Assembly: GCA_029260715.1 (NCBI GenBank)
Contig: JAJDCS010000003.1
Location: forward strand, 62,001 to 126,000
DNA from: Phycisphaeraceae bacterium
Lineage (GTDB): Bacteria; Planctomycetota; Phycisphaerae; Phycisphaerales; Phycisphaeraceae
DNA: 64,000 bases
Reading direction: 5' to 3'
In this document: piece after piece, positions 42,820 to 51,525 of the stretch
How the letters are laid out: the number at the start of each line of letters is the position of its first letter
Position numbering within the stretch: position 1 is the first letter of the stretch
Position numbers and translations under genes: made by a program
Notes under the pieces: model-generated
What the model saw: the letters and a program-made list of their open reading frames with translations, nothing else
Databases searched by the model: none
Told to the model about the DNA's origin: nothing

Positions 42820-45444
42820 TTATTCCTCCGCGTCTTCCCCGTCTTCCTCCGCGATCCGCGCCACACCGCTTAGCGTGTCTTCTTCCGTCAGGTTGATCAC
42901 ACGCACGCCCTGGGCGCCGCGCCCCGTTTGGCGGATCGTCTCCGCTTGGATACGCACGATCATCCCCTTGGTGGAGATCAGCATCAGGTCGTCTTCGGGC
43001 TTGACCGCAAGCAAGCTGACCACCTCGCCGTTGCGCTCACTGGTCATGATGTCGCGCCTGCCCTTGCCCCCCCGGCTCTGGGCGCGGGTCGACCCATCTT
43101 CGCTTCGGACCAGGTACTCTTCGAGCGGTGTGCGCTTGCCGTACCCGTTGGCGCTCACGGTCAGCAGGTCGTGCTCGTCGCCCGTGGCCACACGCACCAG
43201 CCCCACCACGTTGTCGCCCGCCGCCAGCCCGATGCCCTTAACGCCGGCCGCGTTCCTGCCCATTGCCCGCGCATCGTCCTCGTGGAACCGGATGGCCATC
43301 CCCCTGCTCGTGCCCAGCAACACATGGTCGCTGCCGCTGGTCCACGTCACACCGATCAGCGAGTCGTCCTCTCGCAGGCTCACCGCGATGATCCCGCTAC
43401 GGTTCACGTTGCGGTAGTCTTTGAGCGGCGTGCGCTTGACCAGCCCGTTGGCCGTGGCGAACAACAAGTACGCCTCCTCACGCTCGAAGTCTTCGATCGG
43501 CATCAGCGCGCGGATGCGCTCGCCCTGCTTCAGGTCCAACAGGTTCACAATCGCCCGCCCCCGGCTGGTCCGCTGCGCCTCGGGGATCTCGTACACCTTG
43601 ATCTTGTACACACGACCCGTGTCGGTGAAACACAGCAAGTCGTCGTGCGTCGACGCCACGAACAACTGCTCCGTAAAATCGTCGTTTTTCCGAGTGTCCG
43701 CACCGATCACGCCGCGCCCGCCTCTGCCCTGCGTGCGGTAGTTGTCCGCCGGCAGCCGCTTCACGTAACCCGCGTGGGTGATGGTCACCACGACCTGCTC
43801 GACCGGCGTCAGGTCGCCGATGTCCAGGTCGCCCGCCGCTTCGGCGATCTGCGTGCGCCGCGCGTCGCCGTACTTGTCTTTGAGCTGGGTGATTTCCTCG
43901 CGGATGATGTTCAGCACGCGCTCGTGGCTGGCCAGGATCGCCTCGTATTCCTCGATCTGCTCAAGCAGCTTGGAATACTCACCCGCGAGCCGTTCGATTT
44001 CAAGACCCACCAATTGAATCAGTTGCAGCCGCCCGATCGCCTCGGCCTGGCGACGCGACAGATTCACGTCACTATTAGCGCTGCGGGCCATGAGCCGATC
44101 CGGGATGTGCTTCGCATACGGGTGGTCCGCGGGGATGCGGTACCCCCTGGCCATCAGCTTCTCGATCGCCTCGTCGCGCGTGCGGCAGCTACGGATGAGC
44201 TTGACCACCTCGTCGATGTCGCACACCGCGTAGATAAGCCCCTCGATCCGGTGGGCCTCCTGCTGGGCCTGGTTGAGCCGGTACGCCGTACGCCGGCGAG
44301 TGACCTCCACCCGGTGCTTGACGAACAGCTCAATCAATTCCTTAAGCCCAAGCGTCTTGGGACGACCGTTCACCAACGCGATGTTGATAATGCTGAACGT
44401 CGATTGCAGCGGCGTCATCTGGTAAAGCTGGTTCTCGACGACGGCCGGGTCGGCGCCTCGCTTAAGCTCAATCACCAGGCGCATGCCCGTGCGGCTTGAC
44501 GAGCTGTCCACGATGTTCGAGATGTCGGCCAGCCGGTCTTGCTTCTTGCACTCAACGATCTTGCTGATAATGCTGTCGTTTTTCGACACCTGGTACGGGA
44601 TCTGCGTGATGACAAGCTGGTCCCTGCCGCCGGCGCTTTGCTCGTGAGTGATTTTTGCCCGAAGCGCTAGCTTCCCACGCCCCGTGGCGTACGCCTCGGC
44701 GATGCCACGCCGCCCACAAATAATCCCACCCGTCGGGAAGTCCGGACCCGGCACAATCTCCATCAACTCACGCAGGTCGATGCCAGGGTTGTCGATGACA
44801 GCCGTAATCGCGTCGCAGATCTCGCCAAGATTGTGTGGCGGCATGCTGCAAGCCATGCCCACCGCGATCCCCGTTGACCCGTTCACCAACAAATTCGGAA
44901 ACCGCCCCGGCAAAACCTTCGGCTCGTCAACCGTCTCGTCGAAGTTCGGCTGCCAGTCGACCGTGTCGAGCTTCAGGTCGTCGAGCATCTCCGTGGCGTG
45001 GTGGTGGAGCCTCGCCTCGGTGTACCGCATCGCCGCCGGCGGGTCCGGGTCGATCGACCCGAAGTTCCCCTGCTTGTCGATCAGCAGGTACCGCGTCTTC
45101 CAGTCCTGCGCCAAGTTCACCAGCGTCGGGTAGATCGCGCCGTCCCCGTGCGGGTGGTACTTCTTCATCGTCTCCCCGACGATACCGGCGCACTTCGAGT
45201 GCTTGCGACCGGGCGACAAATTCAAATCATTCATCGCCACCAAGATCCGCCGCTGCGAAGGCTTAAGACCGTCTCGCACGTCCGGCAACGCCCGGTCCAC
45301 GATCGTGCTCATCGCGTACGTCAGGTAGCTCTCGGACAGCTCACGCTCGATCGACTGATCAATCGTCCGCCCACCCGGCGGGGGCGGGGCGCCTGCCGCT
45401 TGCGAGACAGCTTCTTCGGGCGGTTCCGGGGGGGGTGTGCTCAT
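42820..45444 (-). CDS. gyrA: DNA gyrase subunit A
   Basis: 874 residues. GyrA cuts and rejoins DNA in gyrase. The catalytic tyrosine is in PAAMRYTEAR (Tyr141). The GyrA box is QGRGGRG in the first blade of the C-terminal propeller (YRTQGRGGRGVIGADTRKND), with a similar QSRGGKG late in the propeller, so it is gyrase rather than topoisomerase IV. An N-terminal tail of about 25 Pro/Ala/Glu residues precedes IDQSIERELSESYLTYAM. The quinolone-determining segment reads HPHGDGAIYP, with Gly102 and Pro106 at the positions of E. coli Ser83 and Asp87. No gyrB is in the window. Confidence 0.97.
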   Translation of the reverse strand: MSTPPPEPPEEAVSQAAGAPPPPGGRTIDQSIERELSESYLTYAMSTIVDRALPDVRDGLKPSQRRILVAMNDLNLSPGRKHSKCAGIVGETMKKYHPHGDGAIYPTLVNLAQDWKTRYLLIDKQGNFGSIDPDPPAAMRYTEARLHHHATEMLDDLKLDTVDWQPNFDETVDEPKVLPGRFPNLLVNGSTGIAVGMACSMPPHNLGEICDAITAVIDNPGIDLRELMEIVPGPDFPTGGIICGRRGIAEAYATGRGKLALRAKITHEQSAGGRDQLVITQIPYQVSKNDSIISKIVECKKQDRLADISNIVDSSSSRTGMRLVIELKRGADPAVVENQLYQMTPLQSTFSIINIALVNGRPKTLGLKELIELFVKHRVEVTRRRTAYRLNQAQQEAHRIEGLIYAVCDIDEVVKLIRSCRTRDEAIEKLMARGYRIPADHPYAKHIPDRLMARSANSDVNLSRRQAEAIGRLQLIQLVGLEIERLAGEYSKLLEQIEEYEAILASHERVLNIIREEITQLKDKYGDARRTQIAEAAGDLDIGDLTPVEQVVVTITHAGYVKRLPADNYRTQGRGGRGVIGADTRKNDDFTEQLFVASTHDDLLCFTDTGRVYKIKVYEIPEAQRTSRGRAIVNLLDLKQGERIRALMPIEDFEREEAYLLFATANGLVKRTPLKDYRNVNRSGIIAVSLREDDSLIGVTWTSGSDHVLLGTSRGMAIRFHEDDARAMGRNAAGVKGIGLAAGDNVVGLVRVATGDEHDLLTVSANGYGKRTPLEEYLVRSEDGSTRAQSRGGKGRRDIMTSERNGEVVSLLAVKPEDDLMLISTKGMIVRIQAETIRQTGRGAQGVRVINLTEEDTLSGVARIAEEDGEDAEE

Positions 45445-45626
45445 GAAAAACCCTACAAATGAAGCCGATACCTCGGCGGATAAGAAACCCGCATTTTACC
45501 ATTTTCAGCCCCACGAAGCGAGCGGACGGTCGCGGGCGAGAGGCATCCAAGTAATCCGTATCCGAACAGGCCAGGCCTCAATAAACCGCTTCGGTTTACG
45601 GCACCTGCATGCTAAACTATGACCGG
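45445..45626. other. Intergenic stretch upstream of gyrA
   Basis: About 180 bp containing the gyrA leader and an ATCCGTAT element end near 45553. No gene seen. Confidence 0.4.
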
Positions 45627-45695
45627 TATGGATCTGGATTAATAATAAGTCGCTCGCCACGAACCGTCCGCCTCAGGCGGATGAGGGAGCGGTCT
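45627..45695. repeat. ATACGGAT-type element with GCCTCAGGC core, right end lost
   Basis: TATGGATCTGGATTAATAAT then the core GAACCG, TCCGCCTCAGGCGGA, TGAGGGAGCGGTC. Compared with 18628 the same left end carries a different inner hairpin. Confidence 0.65.
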
Positions 45696-45851
45696 CTTCC
45701 CGTCCGGGCAGCGGCTCAACATTATTCGAGATCTTTACAAACCGGCCGACGCCGAAAGCGGACGCCGGTTAAACTGGCGAGCAGTGGTACGTACATCGCT
45801 TGTGTTTAGAGGGTTCCATATCAAGCATTTAATATGAGAAGGAGCGGCGTC

Positions 45852-47516
45852 ATGAAAATCGCCAAGTCATTTTTGTTATGCACCACGCTAGCCGCAGCCT
45901 GCCTAACCGGCTGCCAAAGCGCCTCACACACCGGCTCCGCCGCCCGCCTCTACGACGGGTTCGGAAACTACCACCGCACAATCTCAACAACGTCACCCCA
46001 AGCCCAGCAATGGTTCGACCAAGGCATGCAACTGTTCTACGGCTTCAACCACGACGAAGCCATCCGCACCTTCCACCAAGCCGCCACGCACGACCCCGCC
46101 TCCCCCATGCCCTGGTGGGGCATCGCCTACGCCCACGGCATCAACATCAACGACCCCGCCATGACGGAGGAGCGGTCCAAAGCCGCACGCGAAGCAGCCG
46201 ATAAAGCCGTCGAACGCATCGACGCAGCCTCACCCGTCGAAGCCGCCCTCGTCCGCGCTGTCTCGGCGCGTTACGCATGGCCCACCCCCGAAAACCGCCG
46301 ACACCTCGACGAAGCCTACGCCAACGCCATGGGCGACGCATACGCATCATTCCCAGACGACCCCGATGTCGCCGCCCTCTACGCAGAGTCACTCATGAAC
46401 CTTCAGCCGTGGGACTACTGGGACAACGACGGCAACCCCAAAGGCCGCATCAACGAAATCGTCAGCGTGTTAGAGGGCGCGATCAAAAACCACCCCCAGC
46501 ACCCCGGAGCTAATCATTTCTACATCCACGCCGTCGAAGCCTCGCACGACCCCGACCGCGCCGTCCCCTCCGCCGATCGCTTGCAAAACCTAGTCCCAGG
46601 CGCCGGGCACCTCGTCCACATGCCCTCGCACATCTACATCCGCGTCGGGCGCTACGCGGACGCGGTGGATTCTAATGTTCAAGCCGTCACCGCCGACCGC
46701 GCCTACCTCAAGCTAGCCCCCAAGCCCGCCATGTACGCCGTATACGTCGCACACAACCTCCACTTCCTCGCCTACGCCGCCATGATGTCAGGCCGATACG
46801 CCGACGCCATCCAAGCCGCGCGCGACCTAGAGCGTGATATGCCCGAAGACGCGCTGCGCGCCTTCGCCCCGCTCATCGAAGGCGTCATGCCCACAACGCT
46901 CCACGTCCTGATCCGCTTCGGCAAGTGGGAACAAATATTAAAAGAACCGGAGTACCCCGAGTACCGCCTGGTCAGCAGAGCCGTGCGACACTACGCACGC
47001 TGTATCGCCCTTTCTGCCCTAAACAGAACAAGTGAAGCCAACGCCGAACTAGCCGCCTTCAAAAAAGCAGCCGCTCAAGTCCCCGACGAGTGGTACATAT
47101 TCAACAACAAAGTCAGCACCGTCCTGCCCATCGCCCAAGCCATGCTCCAAGGCGAACTGCTCTTCCGCATCGGGCGACGAGACGAAGCCTTCGCCGCCCT
47201 CCGCCAAGGCGCCCAAGCCGAAGACGCGCTCGTATACGACGAACCCCCAGGCTGGATGCTCCCCGTCCGACACGCCCTGGGCGCGCTACTCATGGCCGAC
47301 GCACGCTACAAAGAAGCAGAGCAGGTCTACCGCGACGACCTAACTCGCAACCGCGACAACGGCTGGGCGCTGCTGGGCCTACAACAGGCACTCGCCGCAC
47401 AAGGCAAAACAGGCGAAGCCGACGCGCTCAACTCAACCTTGGCCAAAGCGTGGGCCCGAGCGGACGTATCGCCCACGTCTTCCTGCTACTGTGAAGCCGG
47501 CGTCAAAAACAACTAG
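45852..47516 (+). CDS. TPR lipoprotein
   Basis: 554 residues. The signal peptide ends in the lipobox LTGC (Cys20), so it is lipid-anchored. The body holds helix pairs of TPR type: WFDQGMQLFYGFNHDEAIRT, FHQAATHDPASPMPWWGIAY, and later DAIQAARDLERDMPEDALRA. HFYIHAVEASHDPDRAVPSA, together with LVHMPSHIYIRVGRYADAVD, is a conserved block of this planctomycete-common protein type. The C-terminus is Cys-containing (SSCYCEAG). The ATG at 45852 follows AAGGAGC. Function unknown; it may be a scaffold. Confidence 0.85.
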   Translation: MKIAKSFLLCTTLAAACLTGCQSASHTGSAARLYDGFGNYHRTISTTSPQAQQWFDQGMQLFYGFNHDEAIRTFHQAATHDPASPMPWWGIAYAHGININDPAMTEERSKAAREAADKAVERIDAASPVEAALVRAVSARYAWPTPENRRHLDEAYANAMGDAYASFPDDPDVAALYAESLMNLQPWDYWDNDGNPKGRINEIVSVLEGAIKNHPQHPGANHFYIHAVEASHDPDRAVPSADRLQNLVPGAGHLVHMPSHIYIRVGRYADAVDSNVQAVTADRAYLKLAPKPAMYAVYVAHNLHFLAYAAMMSGRYADAIQAARDLERDMPEDALRAFAPLIEGVMPTTLHVLIRFGKWEQILKEPEYPEYRLVSRAVRHYARCIALSALNRTSEANAELAAFKKAAAQVPDEWYIFNNKVSTVLPIAQAMLQGELLFRIGRRDEAFAALRQGAQAEDALVYDEPPGWMLPVRHALGALLMADARYKEAEQVYRDDLTRNRDNGWALLGLQQALAAQGKTGEADALNSTLAKAWARADVSPTSSCYCEAGVKNN

Positions 47517-47548
47517 AAGCCATCCCAAACCCCAGATGAGGTTGAATT

Positions 47549-47577
47549 GTGTGCCACTGGCTGCTTGCCAGCCAGTG
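47549..47577. repeat. GTGCCAC hairpin, TGGCTG stem
   Basis: GTGTGCCACTGGCTG, CTTG, CCAGCCAGTG-type arms, downstream of the TPR lipoprotein. Confidence 0.75.
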
Positions 47578-47767
47578 CAAATGGCGGAGGTTTGCAACGG
47601 GCAGACCGTTGCCGGTGATCTACCGTTTAGGGTTTTGGGACGGCTTCGAGTAAACCCACGCATCAAAACGCTACGCCGGACAAGGCCGCCGGCTCGTCAC
47701 CCCCCAACCCACTCAAAACAAGGCCCCTTCCTCCCAAACACAAACACAGACACCGCCACAAATTAAA

Positions 47768-47896
47768 GACGAGCAATAAAAGTCGTGGACGTTATGGCAC
47801 CGGGTGGCACGGCTTGCTTGCAAGCCGTGAAATGCCGTGTCACCATGACACCTCGCACTGAATAGGGTGGCGGATACTTCACACCAAACGCTCTAA
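47768..47896 (+). mobile_element. MITE, TAGAGC-type ends, GGCTTGC core (copy D)
   Basis: 129 bp. The core GGGTGGCACGGCTTGC/GCAAGCCGTG and the right end AACGCTCTAA are clear; the left end keeps only GAGCAA. The stretch 47897-48078 after it shows no gene other than the leader of the next one. Confidence 0.65.
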
Positions 47897-48078
47897 AGAC
47901 AAAAAAAAACGTGGACGATATGACAGGCAGCCGGTACGATGGCAAATGGCTCATCCTCGCCGCCTATCAGCGGCAGGCAATTGGGAATCGACAACTCGTA
48001 CAAGCCACGGCTAACGTCGCATCATCGCCGACGCGCACGCACCAGGGACCACATCACCGCATCGGGAAAGACCACCAA

Positions 48079-48753
48079 ATGAAAACCGGACACACCCTCT
48101 CGCATAGGCCAACCCCGCCCAACCTAACCGCGATTCTCAGCGTCGCGCTTTGCCTTGCTTATCTCCCGTCGCACAGCAGCGCAGCCATGGTAACCGTCGG
48201 CTTCACCGGGCAGATCACCACGATCGACGCCGCATTGTCGACCGGGCCCTTTTCAGTCGGCCAAACGGTCAGCGGCAGCTACACCTATGAAAACGACCCG
48301 GCCCTGAACCCCGACTTCAACGCCTCCGCCACCGTCGGCCAATTCGCCGCAACACCCTCCGCCACGCTCCAAGTCGGCGGCGACAACCTCGCGATGAGCC
48401 CCGGTATCGGGTTGGTGCTCTTCGACGGCACGCCAGGCGTCTCGACGGACGGGTGGAGCCCCTCATTTTCACTGACAGGCCCCGCCATCGGCTCCTTCAA
48501 CGCCACCGCATTCGACGTCTTCCTACGCGACACCGACTCCACGGTCTTCGCCTCCGACGACCTGCCGCTCCAGCCGCCCGCGCTGAGCGAGTTCGAGATC
48601 ACGTCCCTCATCATCTTCTACGAATTCGGCTCGAACCAAGCCCGCATAACCGCCTCCGTCCTCACACACCAAGTCATACCCTCCCCCGTCACCGCGTGGC
48701 TGCTAGCGCCGGCCATCGTTGGTTGGCTAGCCTCCAGAAGACACAAGCCTTGA
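48079..48753 (+). CDS. Exported protein with variant PEP-CTERM-like anchor
   Basis: 224 residues. A long signal peptide (LTAILSVALCLAYLPSHSSA) precedes a beta domain that starts AMVTVGFTGQITTIDAALST. The end reads IPSPVTAWLLAPAIVGWLAS followed by RRHKP: a hydrophobic helix with an Arg tail and IPSP in place of VPEP. This could be an atypical exosortase substrate. The ATG at 48079 is chosen as the signal peptide begins there; no strong ribosome site is seen. Confidence 0.72.
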   Translation: MKTGHTLSHRPTPPNLTAILSVALCLAYLPSHSSAAMVTVGFTGQITTIDAALSTGPFSVGQTVSGSYTYENDPALNPDFNASATVGQFAATPSATLQVGGDNLAMSPGIGLVLFDGTPGVSTDGWSPSFSLTGPAIGSFNATAFDVFLRDTDSTVFASDDLPLQPPALSEFEITSLIIFYEFGSNQARITASVLTHQVIPSPVTAWLLAPAIVGWLASRRHKP

Positions 48754-49030
48754 CCTGAAACCTTGACGTTGACCCTTTCACCACCGCCCGCATCGACGGC
48801 ATTGGCCTAAAACTCGGCGGCCGCGAACCGTTATGCGAAATTCCAGGCTAAGCGCACTTTGCCGCGGATGGCCCACCCCCGTGTCCGGTCGCTTTGTCCT
48901 GTGAACAACCTTTTGGGGTAAAATCAATCTGGTGAAAGACCACAGGGAATCAGCGGCAAGCGACCGCTTGAGAGACGACGCGGCCCCATCAAATCTTACC
49001 GGGGCTTAATGCAAAAAAGGCAGGTGCGCT
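48754..49030. other. Intergenic region upstream of vgrG without recognised gene
   Basis: 277 bp. A partly inverted pair CGGTCGCTT (about 48886) and AAGCGACCG (48958) brackets the middle. No promoter or coding frame could be supported. Confidence 0.4.
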
Positions 49031-51439
49031 ATGACCACGTTACGACTCAGCCAAACCAACCGCCCGCTCGCCGTCGAAACACCCCTGGGCGAAGACGTGC
49101 TCATCCTCGAACGCATGACCGGCACCGAAGAACTAGGCCGACTGTTCCGATACGAGCTCGAACTCATCAGCGAGCACCCCGAGAAAGTCAATTTTGACAA
49201 GATCATCGGCCAAAACGTCACCGTGCGCCTCGACCTGGCCAGCGGCGACCGGCGATACTTCAACGGCTTCGTCAGCCAATTCACACAAACATGCTGGGAC
49301 GGCGACGCCACCAAATACCGCGCCGTCGTCGTCCCCTGGCTGTGGTTCCTCACACGAACCGCCGACTGCCGAATCTTCCAAGACATGACCGTCCCCGACA
49401 TCATCAAAAAAATCTTCCGCGACCTGGGGTATTCCGACTTTGACGACGAATCCTTGTCACGCGATCCAGACGCTTACCGCACTTGGGAATACTGCGTGCA
49501 GTACCGCGAGACAGCCTTCGACTTCGTCAGCCGACTCATGGAACAGGAAGGGATCTACTACTTCTTCAAGCACGAAAACGGCAAGCACGAGCTTGTCATG
49601 GCCGACTCGCCCGCCGCACACGACGAGGTCCCCGATTCATCACAACTGCCCTACCACCCGCTGCACAAGCAGCCCCTGGGCAAACCCACCATCTGGCAAT
49701 GGAGCATCGACCGCAAGATCAAAGCCGCCAGCTACGCCGTCGGTGACTTCGACTTTGAAAAGCCCGACGCGTCGCTGCGGGGCCGATCCGAGATCAGCCG
49801 CGACCACGCCGCCGCCGACGGCGAGGTCTACGACTACCCCGGCGAGTACAAAGAAACCAGCCAAGCCGAAAACTACGCCAAAATCAGGATCCAAGAGCTG
49901 CAAGCCCGCTACGAACTCGCCCACGGCGAGTCCGACGCGCGCGGGATCAGCATAGGCAACACCTTCACACTCACCGGCTACCCCATCGAAGACAAAAACC
50001 GCCCATACCTCATCACCTCCGTCACCTACAAACTCACGTCCGACCTCGTCAAAGTACCCGGCGACGGCAACAAAGACCGCCTCTTCTCGTGCTCCTTCAC
50101 CGCGATCGACGCCCAGCAGAACTTCCGCACACCACGCACCACCCCCCTGCCCCACATCCGAGGCCCACAAACCGCCATCGTCGTCGGGCCTGAGGGTGAG
50201 AAGATTCACACGGACAAATACGGCCGCGTGAAAGTCCAATTCCCCTGGGACCGCGAAGGCGGGTTCAACGCCGACAGCTCCTGCTGGGTCCGCGTCTCCC
50301 AAAACTGGGCCGGCAAAACCTGGGGCGGCATGTTCATCCCCCACGTCGGCCAGGAGGTGATTGTTGAGTGCTTGGAGGGCGACCCCGACAGGCCCATCAT
50401 CACCGGCCGCGTCTACAACGCCAAAAACATGCCGCCCGAAGACCTGCCCGAAAACAAGCACAAGAGCATCATCCGCGACGACTACGGCAACGAGATGATC
50501 TTCGACGCAACACCCGACGACGAACACATACGCATCCACAGCCCACACCACAAATCATCCATCACACTGGGCAAGAGCATCCAGAGCATCACCGAAAGCG
50601 ATAGCTGGACCACCACCTACGGGGCCAGCGGCGAATTCACAGCGGGCACGAGTCTGGCATTCACCATAGGACACACCGCAGAGGCCAAGCTGGGCACGTT
50701 CACCGACCTGACCATCGGGCACACGATGTCCTGTTACATCGGCCCCCAGATTACCTTCGGGGCCGCGTTCAACTACAGCTACTTCAAAGGCCCGGTAATC
50801 GCCAACGGCGCCGACGGCATCTACAACGCCGCCGGCAAGACCCACACGATCATCGGCGAAAAAGAGATGCAGATCATGGGCGGGCAGCGGACCGTTCTCG
50901 ATATGGATGCAGCCGGGATCTATCTCGGGATCACACCGGCAGCGATCCCCAGTGACTCCATGTTGTGGTGGGCCCAAGTCGGTATCGTGATCGGTGCGCT
51001 GGTGGCACAGGCGGTGGTTATAGGCTCAAGCTTAGCCACGGCAGAGTTAGATGAGGAAGAGACCGCTTATGGGTTATTCCAAACGGCAATCATGCTGGGC
51101 GCCTTTATCGCGGCCATGATTGCTTCGGCTGCACTTTATGGCGCCCACCGGGCAAAGATCGAGGCCCAGCGTGCGGCGGTGACAGCGGCGAAGACCGGGT
51201 TGACCACGCCGTCGGTCAAGATGGATGCCACCGGGCTTTGCCTGCGTTGGGACGCGACCACGTATATCAAACTAAGCGCCGCAGGCATTGAAATGAAGTG
51301 CGGGGCCAAGGCCATTGAATTGTCGAGTGTACAAGCAAAGATCACGGGGGACCTCTTAGTCACAACGGACGTAGATGTCACCGGGGATCTCGAAGTCGCA
51401 ACGGACCTCTTTGTCAGGGGAAATACTTTTAATCATTAA
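49031..51439 (+). CDS. vgrG: Type VI secretion spike VgrG with a membrane-helix C-terminal extension
   Basis: 802 residues. VgrG trimers tip the T6SS needle. The gp27-like part includes TGTEELGRLFRYELELISEH and FDFVSRLMEQEGIYYFFKHE; the gp5 OB-fold has DKYGRVKVQFPWDREGG and WVRVSQNWAGKTWGGMFIPH followed by GQEVIVECLEGDPDRPIITG. Past residue about 620 there is an extension with two hydrophobic helices (WAQVGIVIGALVAQAVVIGS; TAIMLGAFIAAMIASAALYG) and a beta tail. The extension is balanced in G and C, whereas the body is C-rich, so it may have been joined later. No T6SS sheath or baseplate genes lie here. The DUF2169 gene downstream is a usual partner. Confidence 0.9.
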   Translation: MTTLRLSQTNRPLAVETPLGEDVLILERMTGTEELGRLFRYELELISEHPEKVNFDKIIGQNVTVRLDLASGDRRYFNGFVSQFTQTCWDGDATKYRAVVVPWLWFLTRTADCRIFQDMTVPDIIKKIFRDLGYSDFDDESLSRDPDAYRTWEYCVQYRETAFDFVSRLMEQEGIYYFFKHENGKHELVMADSPAAHDEVPDSSQLPYHPLHKQPLGKPTIWQWSIDRKIKAASYAVGDFDFEKPDASLRGRSEISRDHAAADGEVYDYPGEYKETSQAENYAKIRIQELQARYELAHGESDARGISIGNTFTLTGYPIEDKNRPYLITSVTYKLTSDLVKVPGDGNKDRLFSCSFTAIDAQQNFRTPRTTPLPHIRGPQTAIVVGPEGEKIHTDKYGRVKVQFPWDREGGFNADSSCWVRVSQNWAGKTWGGMFIPHVGQEVIVECLEGDPDRPIITGRVYNAKNMPPEDLPENKHKSIIRDDYGNEMIFDATPDDEHIRIHSPHHKSSITLGKSIQSITESDSWTTTYGASGEFTAGTSLAFTIGHTAEAKLGTFTDLTIGHTMSCYIGPQITFGAAFNYSYFKGPVIANGADGIYNAAGKTHTIIGEKEMQIMGGQRTVLDMDAAGIYLGITPAAIPSDSMLWWAQVGIVIGALVAQAVVIGSSLATAELDEEETAYGLFQTAIMLGAFIAAMIASAALYGAHRAKIEAQRAAVTAAKTGLTTPSVKMDATGLCLRWDATTYIKLSAAGIEMKCGAKAIELSSVQAKITGDLLVTTDVDVTGDLEVATDLFVRGNTFNH

Positions 51440-51525
51440 TAGATCATGCCAATCCACCCTCTGGGAGCAACACCCTGGACCTGCTGAACACCACCAAACT
51501 TGCACTGGCGTCATCCGAATCACGG

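Noticed and set aside
42928-44499. Open frame of more than 500 codons on the + strand opposite gyrA
   Set aside because: It is the antisense of a clearly real gyrA; the translation is rich in Arg, His and Pro without any domain, as expected of a mirror frame in GC-rich DNA.
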